64,000 nt of DNA from Rhizoclosmatium globosum (GCA_002104985.1 MCGO01000178.1:1-64000); one strand, 5' to 3'; shown: positions 37,094 to 49,501, numbered from the stretch's first letter. Numbers and translations: made by a program. The notes: generated from the letters alone by a model not told the origin.

Positions 37094-39246
37094 ATGCTCC
37101 TTCTGTCCCTCTTGTCAGCTGCTGCAGCTGTCCAGGCGTATTACCTACCTGGCTTTCCTCCTCAGGACTACCAGACCGGTGACGCTGTACAGTTGACTGT
37201 CAACGCGTTGACATCAGCAGACTCTCACTCGCTTCTGCCATACGACTACTACTACGAAAAGTTCCACTTCTGTAAGCCACACAATATGGAAGTTCAGCGT
37301 GAGAGTTTGGGAAGCATCTTGTTTGGAGACCGTCTCTACAACTCTCCCTTCGAGGTGAGGCGGTGGAATTTTGATGGAATGTCGCATACCTATCTGACAA
37401 GAACACATCCACCTCTTAGCTCCCAATGAACCAAAACAAAAACTGCGTGAAGCTCTGTACCACCAAGATCCCCAAAGAAGATGCAGCCTTCATCAACCAA
37501 AAGTAAAACCTCGTTACTCTTGGCGGGATTCTCCATCTCAACTGACAAACAAAAAAACACAGAATCATGGAATACTACTCCATGTCATGGTACGTAGACA
37601 ACCTCCCAGCCGCCCAAGTCAGTCTCGACGAAGATGGCAAGAGCTACTACCAAATCGGATTCGACCTCGGAACAGTCATGCTCAAAGACAACAACGACGC
37701 TGAAGGAAAAGAAGACTTTATCGAGATTCCTTTCTTCCACAATCACTTTGACATTACAGTCGAGTACCACACGCAGGATGACAAAAAGTTCCGCGTTGTG
37801 GGTGTTCTTGTGACGCCAAGAAGTGTGAAGGAGTTGAAAGCGGATGGAGAATGTAATTATGAAGGGCTTGCTCCAGAAGTGCTTTTGAGTGATAAAGAGG
37901 ACAACGAAGTAACGTTTTCGTACAATGTCTACTGGAAGGTGATTCTTTTCCCTCCTCATTAAGTTTTGGACTGAGCAAACGAAGTAGAGATCGTCAGCTG
38001 CCTGGGGAACTCGTTGGGACAAGTACCTACACGTGACTGAAGCTAAAATCCACTGGTTTTCTATTATCAATTCTACTGTTATTGTCCTACTCTTGACTGG
38101 AATGGTTGCCATGATTCTGCTCCGTGCCTTGCACAAGGATATCAAGCGGTACAACAAGCTCTTTGAGGAAGACTTTGGAGACGAGATTGGATGGAAACTT
38201 GTTCACTCGGATGTATTCCGTCCACCTAAGGAGCGTTTGTTGCTTTCGGTTTTGGTTGGTAGTGGTTGTCAGATTTTCTTGATGTGTGTCATCTCGTTAG
38301 GTACTTGTGTTTGTTACGATACACGCGACTATGTATTGACGGTATACTGTTAATAGTATTCTCCGTCTTGGGATTCCTTTCTCCATCTAGCCGGGGTGCG
38401 CTGAGCACAGTCTCAATTCTTTGCTTCATTTTCTTCAGCGGCTGTGCAGGATACGTGTCCGCCCGCTTGTACAAGATGATGAAAGGAGACAGATGGTACA
38501 TGAATGTGACTGTGACTGCATTCCTCGTTCCAGCATTTGTTTTCCTCATCTTTTTCACCCTGAACTTTATTCTTATTGGTGCCCAGTCTTCTGCGGCTGT
38601 GCCATTCGGAACCATGTGTGCATTATTGGCGCTTTGGTTCCTTATCTCGGTTCCTTTGTCGGTTCTTGGAGCGTTCTTTGGATTCAAGCAGGAGGCTATT
38701 GAAGATCCTGTCAAGACTGCTCAAATTCCACGCGAGATTCCAAATCAGGTGTGTTTCTTGAATTCATTTAGAACATTAGTTTGACATTGGAATTAGTCTG
38801 GCTACTCTAGCCTTTGGGTTGCATGCTTGATGGGAGGATTGATTCCATTTGGTGCCATTTACATTGAGCTCTACTTCATTATGAACAACATTTGGTTCCA
38901 CCATTTGTACTACATGTTTGGATTCCTCTTTGTGGTCTTCTGTATCCTCATCATCGCCTGTTCCGAAGTTGCTATCCTTTTGTGTTACTCACAGCTTTGT
39001 GCTGAGGACTACAAATGGTCCTGGAGAAGTTTCTTGGTTGCTGGTTCCAGTGGATTCTATATGTTTTTGCACAGTATTGTGTACTTGGTCCGTGTGCTGC
39101 GTGTTGATAATGCCGCAAGTGTTGTTCTCTACATTGGTTGGAGTTTCGTTGTTTCCGTTCTCTTCTCTATCTTGACTGGAAGTATTGGTTACATCAGTTG
39201 TTTGTTGTTTGTACGAACAATCTTCGGCATCATTAAGATTGATTGA
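37094..39246 (+). CDS. TM9SF/nonaspanin copy B, intact
   Basis: This is a complete nonaspanin of 624 aa in six exons: 37094-37354, 37420-37502, 37563-37938, 37988-38300, 38357-38748 and 38797-39246. A signal peptide (MLLLSLLSAAAAVQA) is followed by YYLPGFPPQDYQTGD, the usual mature N-terminus of TM9SF proteins. The luminal domain contains ESLGSILFGDRLYNSPFE and YSMSWYVDNLPAAQV. Nine TM helices follow, including SPSSRGALSTV and GAQSSAAVPFGTM, and the tail ends in a basic/aliphatic IIKID consistent with COPI/COPII sorting of TM9SF. The displayed start is the first ATG; an in-frame extension upstream has no Met. Confidence 0.95.
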
Positions 39247-39288
39247 TTTTAATATAACGGTTTTATTGGAAATAAAAACTTAATCAAT

Positions 39289-42200
39289 CTAGATGACTTC
39301 CTTGCCTTCTGTAACTGCCCGCACGCTCTTGAGTATTGGCTCAGTATTAGTTGTACTTCCTCCTTTGGATCCTAAATTTGTTATCGTCCCTAGCAAAGAT
39401 GTCGGAACCGCACTATAGCCTCCTTTTTTGGTGTTCTCAATCACAGATAAATCAGCTTCTGATCGTTTTGTGTGAATGATTTTCTTATGGTTGCGTTCCA
39501 TGTATCCCTGGAAAATCCATCGCAACGCATGATTGACCAGAGGTAGAATAATGACTGTCACGATGAATGGCGTAATATTGAGAGCCTCTGGCTCAAATTT
39601 GGCATACTGACGTAGAGCTAGAAATATGATAAACCCTATTCCAATTTCACGGTTCAAATACACTTGGAGCAACTTTTTGTAGGGTTGAATATATGCTCGC
39701 GTAAGTCCATACAGTGTAAATATGACCAAGTAAGCTATCGAAGCTTGTGAATCACGATTATGATTGAGAAAGGTGAACACCAAAACAATCACACCACGTT
39801 CCCAAATAACGACTGATTCCATATAGAAGAACTGTGGTCTGTATGGCATATAGAAAGCTTCATACACTTGATCCATTGGGTTTTCTTTGAAATCGTGGTG
39901 TTCCTCTTTTGCAATACGCTTTTCGTTATGTAGCCGCATCAAAGTAATTAATAGTCCGAACGGGTACACAGCAAGCAATAGACCCAAAGTAACGAACGCC
40001 ACAGTTACTGGTCCAGTATGTTGATGAGAATAACAATGTACATTTGGTACATGAAACAGCACATTCTCCCCCAACACTTCGTCACAGTTCAGCAACACTA
40101 AAGCAGCCTCAACAAGTGGCATCAATACAAAACTGAATACAATTGTAAAAGATCGCGCAAATAATACATCCACATTTTGCTCAGCCATGTACTGAGGTAA
40201 TGCCTGATGAACTTTGGGAAAGAACTTCAACAAACTATAGTAGCATGTAAAGTAGAATAGAATGACGACTGGAAGAAGAAATCGGAAGAGCGCTTTTCCT
40301 TGACCTCTCAATGGAAGTGGGCAGTCGAATACGAGTGAATCAATGTCAAGGGAAAAGACGGCAAGGATTTTGTTGAGCCCATCCCAGCCTATAACAGCTC
40401 CAATGTCATCGTCGAAAATCAGATTGATAACTTGGAAATAAAAAAAGATTTGTTCGAACTAAACAAGGGTTACTACATATGACTGTCTATAGTTGGCCGG
40501 GAACTTACCTCAGCAGCGTGATACTTTGGTACAAATATTACCGCGGCAGTGAAGAATGCCGGCAGAATCACAGTTAGGTAAAAGCTTCCACCTGCACTTG
40601 AACAAGTCACACACTTGCCATTCCAAGGGTATAATGAAGAATCTGCGCATTCAGTGCAAAAAACGCCGGTAAAACCTTCTTCGCATATGGCTGTTGATGT
40701 ACAGTTCCCACTCGGGCAACACTGCTTTCCATGTGGACACAAATGTATCTCAGGAACATAGTCACCCGTTATATTGGAAGGAGTAACTGGCATCCAAAAC
40801 ATTGCGTTCACATTGACAGTCGCTCCTCCCGGACATGAGGCATTCTCGGGACATGAATCGCATTCTTGCGTTGTTGTCGCGTTCAGGTTATATGTACCTG
40901 GCAGACACTTGAGACACACATATAGCGAGTTTGACAGATATCGACCAGTTCCGATCGGGCATTGTGACTGGGAGACAGGCGGCGGAGGAATCCATGTTGC
41001 CCAAAGAGACTCGTGCGTTTTCAACCAGTCACAAGTTGTTTCAGTGTAGGACGTGTCGGTCCAGTCTCCAACAGTCGTGGGAATTTTGGAGAGCATTTCA
41101 TCAATTGATTGTTCAGGGATTGAAAACTTGGAAAGGTAGTAAGAGAGCTCAGGAAAGTCGGTGGCAAATTTTGCCGAGGAGGCTTTGAACAGGTTTTCAA
41201 CTGGAATGTCAACAGTGACAGACGTGTGGACAGGGTCTATGTGAAAAATATGATTGAGCGATATCAACGCACACCAAGTCTACCTTTTTGAAACCTTTTG
41301 AAAGCGCCGATAGAGTCGTCTGGGAAGATTATTCTTGTCAAGTTTAGTCTGAATACAAGTTAGTTAATGGGATTTCGGATTCCAGCCACTTACCCTGCTA
41401 GAGTTGTAGTTGGACGCCATTGGTAGGCCAAAAAAGGTTTTTTCGCCTCATAAGCAGAAACGAGGTTTGAGAATGCATCATTTCCCAAAAAGTTGAGAGT
41501 TGCGTTCAAACGCAGTCCATCTACCAAACGCTGAAAGTAATACACCGTGGTTTCCATCGTCTGCATCCAGATTTCAACAAAGTTCTGCTTTTCTGAATCC
41601 GTATACCACGATGGCTTGTATGTTCCATTCACACAACCAAACGGATTCCCATCACAAACAGGCGAACCATCTGAATGTGTTGCATGAGGACCCGATCCAG
41701 ATCGAGGAAATAACCTTTGAGTCTCTGGATGAACCAGCATCTTCCAGAAATCGAGTGTATCATATTGAGAATATTCATCCAGCATATAAGATGGAAAGTA
41801 GAGCCCAACTCGCCCTGTATATCCGACAGAGCCATAATCTACAATGGAATTCTCTAGTTGTACGTATTTCTCATACCACGTCGATGCATCGCTTGGCCAT
41901 AACTCGAGCGCAACATCTGAACTGGTTCCATTGGCGAGTCTAGGACCCGTAGTAGGACCACCATCGTACACTCGAACGTTTACGCTATAGCCCATTACTT
42001 CCGTGAGAAGATGAAAGAAAATCTGGGAAGATAATATCGCACTGTCCCACCATTCGATCTCAAGGATTATTTGTCGTTTCAGTCCCTGTTTGTAATGTTA
42101 CAACGCGTCGGATTCAATATTTCGAGTTGATGTCACCGTAAATGTGGAGTATGAGGCCCAACCATATTTGGAATAGTACGAACTATTTAGACAGGTTGGG

Positions 42201-42328
42201 ATCTGGACATTGCTGGCTTCCAGGTCGATATCGAGAGGTGAAGTGCTACTGCTAGTGTGGTGTAGATGTTTTGTGGCCGCAAAGACGTGAAGGATAGGAA
42301 TCGCAACGAAGAGCAGAATCATTGACAT
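39289..42328 (-). CDS. Receptor-like fusion: betaine-binding-type domain, Cys-rich repeat, multi-TM
   Basis: Five exons (42137-42328, 41394-42085, 41284-41348, 40509-41236, 39289-40458) give 948 aa. After a signal peptide, residues about 65-375 resemble a bacterial periplasmic glycine-betaine-binding (OpuAC) domain: EVMGYSVNVRV, SDVALELWPSDASTWYEKY, DYGSVGYTGRVGLYFPSYM and AYEAKKPFLAYQWRPTTTLA. Residues about 408-530 are Cys-rich, with an ephrin-receptor-like/GCC motif (CLKCLPGTYN...CDSCPENASCPGG) and an EGF-like part (CEEGFTGVFCTEC). About eight TM helices follow, starting at about residue 536, with a cytosolic tail of about 60 residues. No catalytic motif is seen. It is probably a surface sensor for a quaternary amine or other small solute; the ligand and signal output are unknown. 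The last exon start at 40458 is fixed by frame. Confidence 0.75.
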
Positions 42329-42533
42329 TTCATGGATTTACAGGATCGACCATGAAACTGTAAAACACTCCGTTAAGTATTTTTGAATACACTTAAAGGG
42401 AAGTTTCACCATCCCAAGATGAGTTTTGAACGTATTTAAGATTGTACAATAGGACCCATTCATAGGAGATAACAGAAACAACTTTGTTCAATAAATTACA
42501 AACTAAGCAAAAAACGCACAAAATGGCTTCAGA

Positions 42534-45500
42534 TCATTCATCCAGCCCTTCCAATCTCAACGTCAACAAACGCGAAGTATTCTCGTCTTGATCCTTGTAG
42601 ATTCCAACGAGAGCCTGAGCACGTTCATAAAATGTACTTTTCAAACTGATGACGATAAACTGGAATTCATCTGAAGCCCGAGACTTGATGTAGTTGGCAA
42701 CTTTCGCAACGTTTGCATTGTCTAGCGCGGCATCAACTTCGTCTAGAACAAAGAAAGGAGCTGGGCGATAGCTATGAACTGCAAACAGGAGGGCAAGAGC
42801 TGCCACAGTTTTTTCACCTCCCGAGAGCTGTTCCATGTCTCTGAATCTCTTCATGGGCGGCATAGCATGGAATTTAACACCGTCAAGATATGGTTCCTGC
42901 TCAGAATCGTTAGACTGAGAAAAACAAAATGATCGAAACTCACATCGCTGTCTTCTAAACTCAAATAAGCAGTTCCACCAAGTGGAAACGTCTTTGACTT
43001 CGTGAGCTCTTTATAAATTTGATCAATCTTTCCAGATATATGAAGGTAGGCTCCATGAAACTTTTGGTATCTAGGAAAGCAATTTAGTTAAATGATTTGA
43101 AATTAATGCAACATACCTTTCGTGTTTAATAGCCGTAAAAGCATCTTTAGCAAGCTTCGCGTCCTTTCGAGCATTCTCAAATTCTTCAGCAGTCATACGT
43201 AACTTGGCTTCAACATCATCGAATCTGTGACCTTGGATTAACCACAACTCCATCAACACTAATATCCTTACTTCTCACTAGCTCTCATATTTGGCGCCAT
43301 CTTCTCAATCTCAACAGTCAAGGCCTTAATGGATTCTTGGAATTCGATTTCAGCCTCATCAGATCCATTCTACTCACAATTCAGCTTCTGCAAAGAACAT
43401 CTGCTCAATATCAAACAAACCTTCTTCTGCTTATCCTTCAAAATAGAGAAATCGATCGCCAGGGAGTTTAGAAGAGCAACGGACTTTGCTTGGGATGACT
43501 GTTGAGAACCTTCATCCACGTCCATGCTATCCGCATCAGGAATTTGCTATACGAAAGATCAGTCTCACGACAGAGGATCATCGAATTCACTCACATCCAT
43601 TTCTTCCAAAGAAACGTCGTTCAACGATCCACGCAACAAAGGCAGATCGATTTCCTCTAGCTTTGATCGCCTAAAAATCGCGATACGCTCTGCATTCATC
43701 CGCTCCACTTGAGATTGCTGTTGACAGTTAGATTACAAAAAAACACATTATATAATATACCAACCTTTGTGTTAATTTTCTTCAAATAGTCCTCCATACT
43801 CTTCTGCAAAGCTGCAACAGCCTTCTTGGCGTTATCAACTTCCTTGCGCTTCTCCTCAAATCGAGCGTTCGTCCCCTCCAAAGTAGCCCGAAGAGTCTCC
43901 AACTTTTTGTTGAGGCGATCAATCTCCTGTCTGTGCTCTTGACTGGCAACTACATTCTCTTCATATTCTTTTGACTGGGTCGCGATCGTGGCCTCCAATT
44001 TTTCGATTCGAGTTTCGATTTCCTTTGCCTGATTCTTCTCAAAAGTGATTCTGAAGCAAAAAAAATAAATTAAAATGAGATCACATCACAAGACAAAGAA
44101 AAATATATACGTACTGGTTCATAAATTGAGCCTTGCTTGTATCAAATTCGAGACGGCGCTCATTCAACTCACGATCCAATGTTCCCTGTCCCTCATCAAA
44201 CTCTCTGATGTTCTTGACCCCAAAATCTGCACAGAAGGAAGCAAACAATTCGTCTTCGATCTTGAATACCTTGACCTCCAATGCACCGACTTCACGAGTC
44301 TTGCGGTTGAGGTCTTGAGAGAGTTTTCCAAGAGTTGGTTCAATTGAAGCGATATCGGCTCGAGCATTTTCAAGCTCCTTCTGCACAGAAGCATGCTTTC
44401 TTTTTGTCGTGTTCTTAATTTGAAGTTAGAGATCGTGTTTTAGCCCAAGAGTACTATTCACCAGATTATCCAACGCAACGTTCAATCGACTTTCGGCGGA
44501 CGCAATCTCAGACCGCAACACTTCGTCATTCGCAATCTTTCGTCTTGCCTTTCCGATTTCCTGAATATCATTGACAAGTACATCACGAGCCTTTCTGAAA
44601 GCTGCAGTAATCAAGTTAGAACAAGAGCACTACCATATAATGCAAAAACAAAATTAACCTTCAATCTCTTTCTCTTCCCATCTACGAGAATCTCTGCTCG
44701 AGTTGTTTGTCTGACCACCAGTCATCAACCCAGTCTTATGCAACACAGTTCCATCCAGTGTAACAGCTTTCACTTCTTGTCCACGCGACCAACAAACTTC
44801 CTTCGCGATTTCCATAGTCTCACACACAAGAGAATCGCTGCAGGCGAATTGAACAGCGCGTTCATACATGGCTTCGACTTGAATCACATCCACCGCCAAA
44901 CGTGCACCTTTGGCAAAGTTTCGATACTTCTCGTTGATGGGCTTCACACTCAATGTGTCAAGAGGTAAGAACGTTGCAGTTCCAGCACGTTGATCTCTCA
45001 TATACTGAGGGAAACTCTGATGAGCAAATTCATTCAACGGGTTAATAACGAACCTGGATACAATCGACACCGGTACGCTCAGTGTCAACAACAATCGCAT
45101 CAATATTTCTTCCCAAGATTGTCGCAACAGCAATATCATACTTTCTTTGTGTGGGCTTACAAAGGTCAATAAGTCGTCCATGGACACCTAGGAATTCCCG
45201 AGTCAGTCGCCGAGCAAAGAGATAAACTATTTTCACCTGGAAAGATTCGTTTCAACGCCTCCAAGTTTTCACGATTCTTGGCATCACGTTCGCTTTCACT
45301 ACGATCCGCACGAGCTTGCAACAACTTTTCCTGGACCTCAGCCAACTTTTCATTCTTCTCCGTTTCTTGTTGTCTGAAAACGAGTCAGATTTCAGACTTT
45401 TCAACGTAAAGTCCCAAACCTCAAACGACGACGGTCCGCTTCCATAGACTCCAAGTCTTTCTTTAATTTCGCTAAATCAGCCTTGATTTGCGCAACATTA

Positions 45501-47584
45501 TCTCCAACTACAACTTTCCGCTCAGCCAAAGCTGCTTCCTCTTCAACGAGTCGAGACTCTTTTCCCTTCGCCTGCTCCAAAGTCTCTTCCTTACGCTTGA
45601 TATCCTCAGAATCAGTTTTAAGCTGACGTTGCATGGCTGTCAAGAGCTGACGGTCGGTCAAAGTACGGGCTGTCACATTTTCACGACTAATACGAATCAT
45701 GTTAGTTTGTCGAAACAAGAGATAAAGATTAGCCTTACATTTTGTTGTATTCAGCGCGAGCAGCTGCGTCGAATGCGCGCTTAACAGACTTGGCGGCAGA
45801 CTTTTGAGCAGTAGCTAAGACGAGTTTGAGTAAGATAATTAAAACACTGGCGAATAAAACCTTCGAATTTCTCTGCTGCTTTTGTAACATTGCTCAGTTC
45901 TTTTTCGAGTTCGGCGATACTCGATTGCTGGGAGGAATAACGATCAATACGTGTGTAATTAAACTTCAATATACACACACCTGCTTCTCGAGATCTTTCT
46001 GAGCTTTTGACAAGTTATCTTTTGCTTGAGCAATCTTTTTGGCGCCATGCTTGACCTTCTCGTCAAGTTTGAGTTGCTCCGGTTTCTAAAAAAAATAGTA
46101 TTAATACCAGTATCGAACAGAACAATCGAGTAATCACCTTTTCGGCAATATCTTCCGTAACTTCTTTGATCTTTTTTTCTCCTTTCAAGTTCTCTTTCGT
46201 TGCGACAGCCATCACTTTCTTGGCTTCTTTCAAAACAGATTCAGCATCTTCAAGTTGCTTTTCCATGTCCGATCCAGCCTCCTTATCCTTTTGAATCATT
46301 GACTGAATCGTTTTCACAGCTCCATCAAGGTGGTACAGTCTCCACACGAGGTGGCAAATAACTTCTTTGGTCTGTATAGGATAGGTTACAGAGGACGTTG
46401 AATAAAGAGTGAATCACATACCCGCTGATTCAGCAGACGTTGAAATCTTTCCGCCTCTTCCTTCTGTTCCTTCACTTGCTTCATTTCTGCATTGATTCCG
46501 CGCTTCTTGTTGAAGTTGACAGTACTTGTTTCGGTTGCCTTTTCAAGCAGGGCTTTGAGACGTTCATACTCTGGCTTGAGTTCCAAGGAACCACTGATTT
46601 GCTCAATCATTCGAGTGAGATCTTTGGGAGATTGTGCTGCAACAGCTTCGACGTCGCCCTTAAGTATGAATCAGTTATGGCTAGTTAAATACTGAAGTGA
46701 TCACATACCTGGAATACAAGGAAGTTCTTTGCTTTGATGAGAATGTTTTCACCTTCGAGTGTTGAACTGTACTTGTTCAAAGTCACAACCTTGTTGTTGA
46801 TTCTGTATTCACTTGTTCCAGCAGCAGTGATACTGTACCAACGAGTTAACACCAACCACGCAACCAGTCCCCACTTACATTCGCGAGAACCGCAACACAG
46901 CACCCTCCGTCTTTTCATAGACAGCAGTGACGGAAGCAGTTGTAGGCTTCCCCCCATCGTTGTCATTGTCCTCGTCATCTTGACTTCCAACATCGCGTTC
47001 ATTAGCGTAAATCAAGTCCTTCAGTTTCGATGAACGCAGCTGGGCCGACTGAACACCGAGCACGAACGAGATGGCGTCCATGAGATTTGATTTGCCTTTT
47101 CAAAGAAAGAGAGAGAGGGTCAGATGATCGGACATGGCACTTGACTGGGTCCGTGTCCGTCCGAGTCCAAGTCCCGACTCGACTGGCCCCGAACACAGAC
47201 CCTTCGAACTTCGAACTTCGAACTTCGAACAACAGGAAGGCGCTGTGTCGGGGCATCACTCGTTGCCCTTGATTGACCCACAAACCAAAACACAGACAAA
47301 ACACAGACAGAACACAGACCCAGTCAAACGAACAAACTCGTAAACACAGAAAAAGAACAGTTCAAGTCACCTGCTCCATTCGGCCCAATTACACTGGTGA
47401 AGTTGTCGAAGGGTCCAATGATTTGGTGGCCCTTGTACGATTTGAAGTTGTGCACTTCGAGTTGCACGAGACGCCCCTGTCATTGAAAACACAGTAGACC
47501 GAGTTAGTGCATAAGTGGAAGGAGGAATCAATCATGCGTGGCTAGGGACTGGTTGTGGTTGGTGGGGCTGTTGTCTATTACCAT
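42534..47584 (-). CDS. SMC1: Cohesin subunit SMC1
   Basis: This is a structural maintenance of chromosomes ATPase that forms the cohesin ring with SMC3. Twenty-two exons add to 1244 aa in one frame. The first exon is the bare ATG (47582-47584), and the second (47371-47476) starts [20 protein letters not shown]. Walker A is GPNGAGKSN at about residue 33, the hinge runs about 520-670 ([23 protein letters not shown]), and long coiled coils flank it. The ABC signature is [20 protein letters not shown] at about 1148, with Walker [13 protein letters not shown] following. SMC1, rather than SMC2-4, is shown by [31 protein letters not shown] and LPLLRGSL. Two introns carry simple repeats (47096-47370). 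No break is visible. Confidence 0.97.
47096..47370 (-). repeat. SMC1 intron 2 with tandem TTCGAAC and ACACAGAC repeats
   Basis: This 275-bp intron holds four perfect tandem copies of TTCGAAC at 47203-47230 (+ strand). ACACAGAC recurs at about 47191, 47290, 47300 and 47311, with a partial copy near 47344. It is a small minisatellite-like stretch inside an otherwise ordinary intron. Confidence 0.75.
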
Positions 47585-47627
47585 CTTTTGATTTGGGGAA
47601 AGGAAAACAAACAAATAAAAAAATAAT

Positions 47628-48518
47628 TTATCTGGTTGTTGTTGACGGTTTACCACTTTGAATCTTCTGTGTGGTTGTGGATACGTTGCTCCTGCGGCTC
47701 CGGACTTGGACGCCTTGACTTGTAATTGAATCAGAGTTATTCTTCTTGCTCAGATGTAACTGAACTTTCAGCCATATCAAAACACTGAATATTAAAACTC
47801 CGTTGGCATAAGCTAGTGCCATGAAAAGCTGGTTCAGTGGGTCTGGATAAAGTATAAGAGATATCAGTGCAAGGCCTAACGTCCCACAAAGCAAAGCGCA
47901 TGATAAAAGTCCAATTTTCGCAGTTATGACTAGTCGTTCATCGACTGTCGCATCCTGTTCATTCACACCCAGATTCTTGCGCAAGAACTGAAAGAAAGCA
48001 AACACGAGCGCAGAATCAACAGTAGTTCCAATACCCCCAACACATACTTTAACAATCGTGTAAAATATCCGTGGCGGATGATTCGCCGTGAAGTCCTGTA
48101 GTATGTGAATCACAAGCATTGCCAGTACTTGTATTGAACAAATCACAGGCCCAATCAAATACACGTTCCAACTCATAAGGTTACATATAGTCAGTGGAAG
48201 CGTCTTTTTGACAATAGTACTGCTCCGCATCCAAGTAAACCACACATACGACATTTCAGTCACACCCTCGAGAGCTATCACAGGAACAGCCAGCGACGGA
48301 TTGACCACAGCCAGTGCATTTAATAAATTTGTAAACGCGATGCTTAAGCCCCCAACACATAACACAATGTTGAATTTGGAAAATACATCACTTGCAAAGA
48401 CTTTGTGTTCTATAAAAACGATGAACGCGATTGTAAATGCAATCTGTAAGAAGCCGACAGCAAAAGCGGTGTAACCAATGGCTGACTGTAGGTCTGAGAT
48501 GGTTGAAGTGTTGAGCAT
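47628..48518 (-). CDS. Seven-TM protein of unknown family
   Basis: This single-exon gene codes for 296 aa. Seven clear hydrophobic helices can be counted: about residues 12-37, 48-72, 79-98, 113-138, 152-176, 198-222 and 229-249, then a Ser/Thr/Arg-rich cytosolic tail of about 45 residues. The short N-terminus (MLNTSTISD) has an NTS sequon. The layout is that of a GPCR or opsin-like receptor, but there is no retinal lysine motif, DRY or NPxxY that I can place, and no family assignment. The N-out/C-in orientation is inferred from the basic tail. Confidence 0.7.
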   Translation of the reverse strand: MLNTSTISDLQSAIGYTAFAVGFLQIAFTIAFIVFIEHKVFASDVFSKFNIVLCVGGLSIAFTNLLNALAVVNPSLAVPVIALEGVTEMSYVWFTWMRSSTIVKKTLPLTICNLMSWNVYLIGPVICSIQVLAMLVIHILQDFTANHPPRIFYTIVKVCVGGIGTTVDSALVFAFFQFLRKNLGVNEQDATVDERLVITAKIGLLSCALLCGTLGLALISLILYPDPLNQLFMALAYANGVLIFSVLIWLKVQLHLSKKNNSDSITSQGVQVRSRRSNVSTTTQKIQSGKPSTTTR

Positions 48519-48631
48519 TCTTATGGCGTGTAAATCTCTTGTTACAGGATAAGTAATGTAAGCTGATTTCTGTAGAATTCACATGCACCTTATGCTTTAT
48601 TCTGAATCGTCTTTTGGTCTCCTCATTAAAT

Positions 48632-49423
48632 CTAAAACAATCCACTGCCCGTCTCCCAGAATTTACGCACACGATCCTTGATACCATCCCATGACACAGC
48701 AGGTCTCACATCCAAAAAGAAACTAACACCCTTTTCCTCAGGAGACTGACTTCCACCATAGAAATCAATGACATATCGCACTTCCTTTCCACACCTGTCA
48801 ATGTACCAATCGTGTCGATCGAAGGGGAGTTTGTAACCGAGGAGGTTGAGAATACGTGCTTTCGGTGTGTAATCACGTGGCTTTCCAATGAATTTGAGGA
48901 GTTTGGGTTGACCGCATGCACTTTTAGAATGAGTAATGTTAGAATCATGATGATATTGGATAGTAGAAATAGGCAACACACGTTTTATGCATTCCTTCCC
49001 ATTCAAGAATCTTTCGCCAGCATTGCTCATTGACAGCATTGTGGATCGGCACAACGACGCCCATGTCGCGTTCTTCAGGGTTCCAGTTTTTCCGTTTCAT
49101 CGCCTGTTTATATGTGTTGTAGATTGTAAGAGGGAGTAGATCGATCAAGTAAAGATTACATTGTAGAACATTTGCTCTGATGGATAGACCCAGTTCTTTC
49201 CGTCATGCTTTCCAGCCATTGGAATAGTAGAAATCTCTCTGTCGATTGAGAGGGGCGCCTTCTGATCTTTTGCAGGAGTTTGGTTTGGAGTGATTGGCAT
49301 GTTGTTCAGAGGGTTATCCAGGGCTGGCTGCTGCATTGTGATTGCGGGATCGTTGTCTGCATGGTAGGGACACGAAGTAGCATCGCCGATGGGAGGGTGA
49401 CCCTCAGGGACCTTGTTTGCCAT
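48632..49423 (-). CDS. CYC3: Holocytochrome c synthase (cytochrome c heme lyase)
   Basis: This enzyme covalently attaches heme to apocytochrome c in the mitochondrial intermembrane space. Three exons (49160-49423, 48982-49103, 48632-48920) give 224 aa. The N-terminal heme-regulatory CP motif is seen (ATSCPYH). Core family parts are [40 protein letters not shown] (the His contacts heme), [20 protein letters not shown] and [20 protein letters not shown], then [14 protein letters not shown]. Length is close to yeast Cyc3 (269) and shorter forms. The start lies 78 bp from the divergent uL30m gene, another mitochondrial protein. Confidence 0.95.
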
Positions 49424-49501
49424 CTGTTTTTGAAGAGAGTTCTTTTGCTCTTTTCTTTTTCCCTTCCTTTAAACCAACCAACCAACCAACAACCCAAACC
49501 A

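Noticed and set aside
39289..42328. The betaine-binding-like gene as part of an imported bacterial ABC operon
   Set aside because: No permease or ATPase genes are adjacent, the gene has four spliceosomal introns and a eukaryotic Cys-rich stalk. Any transfer would be old.
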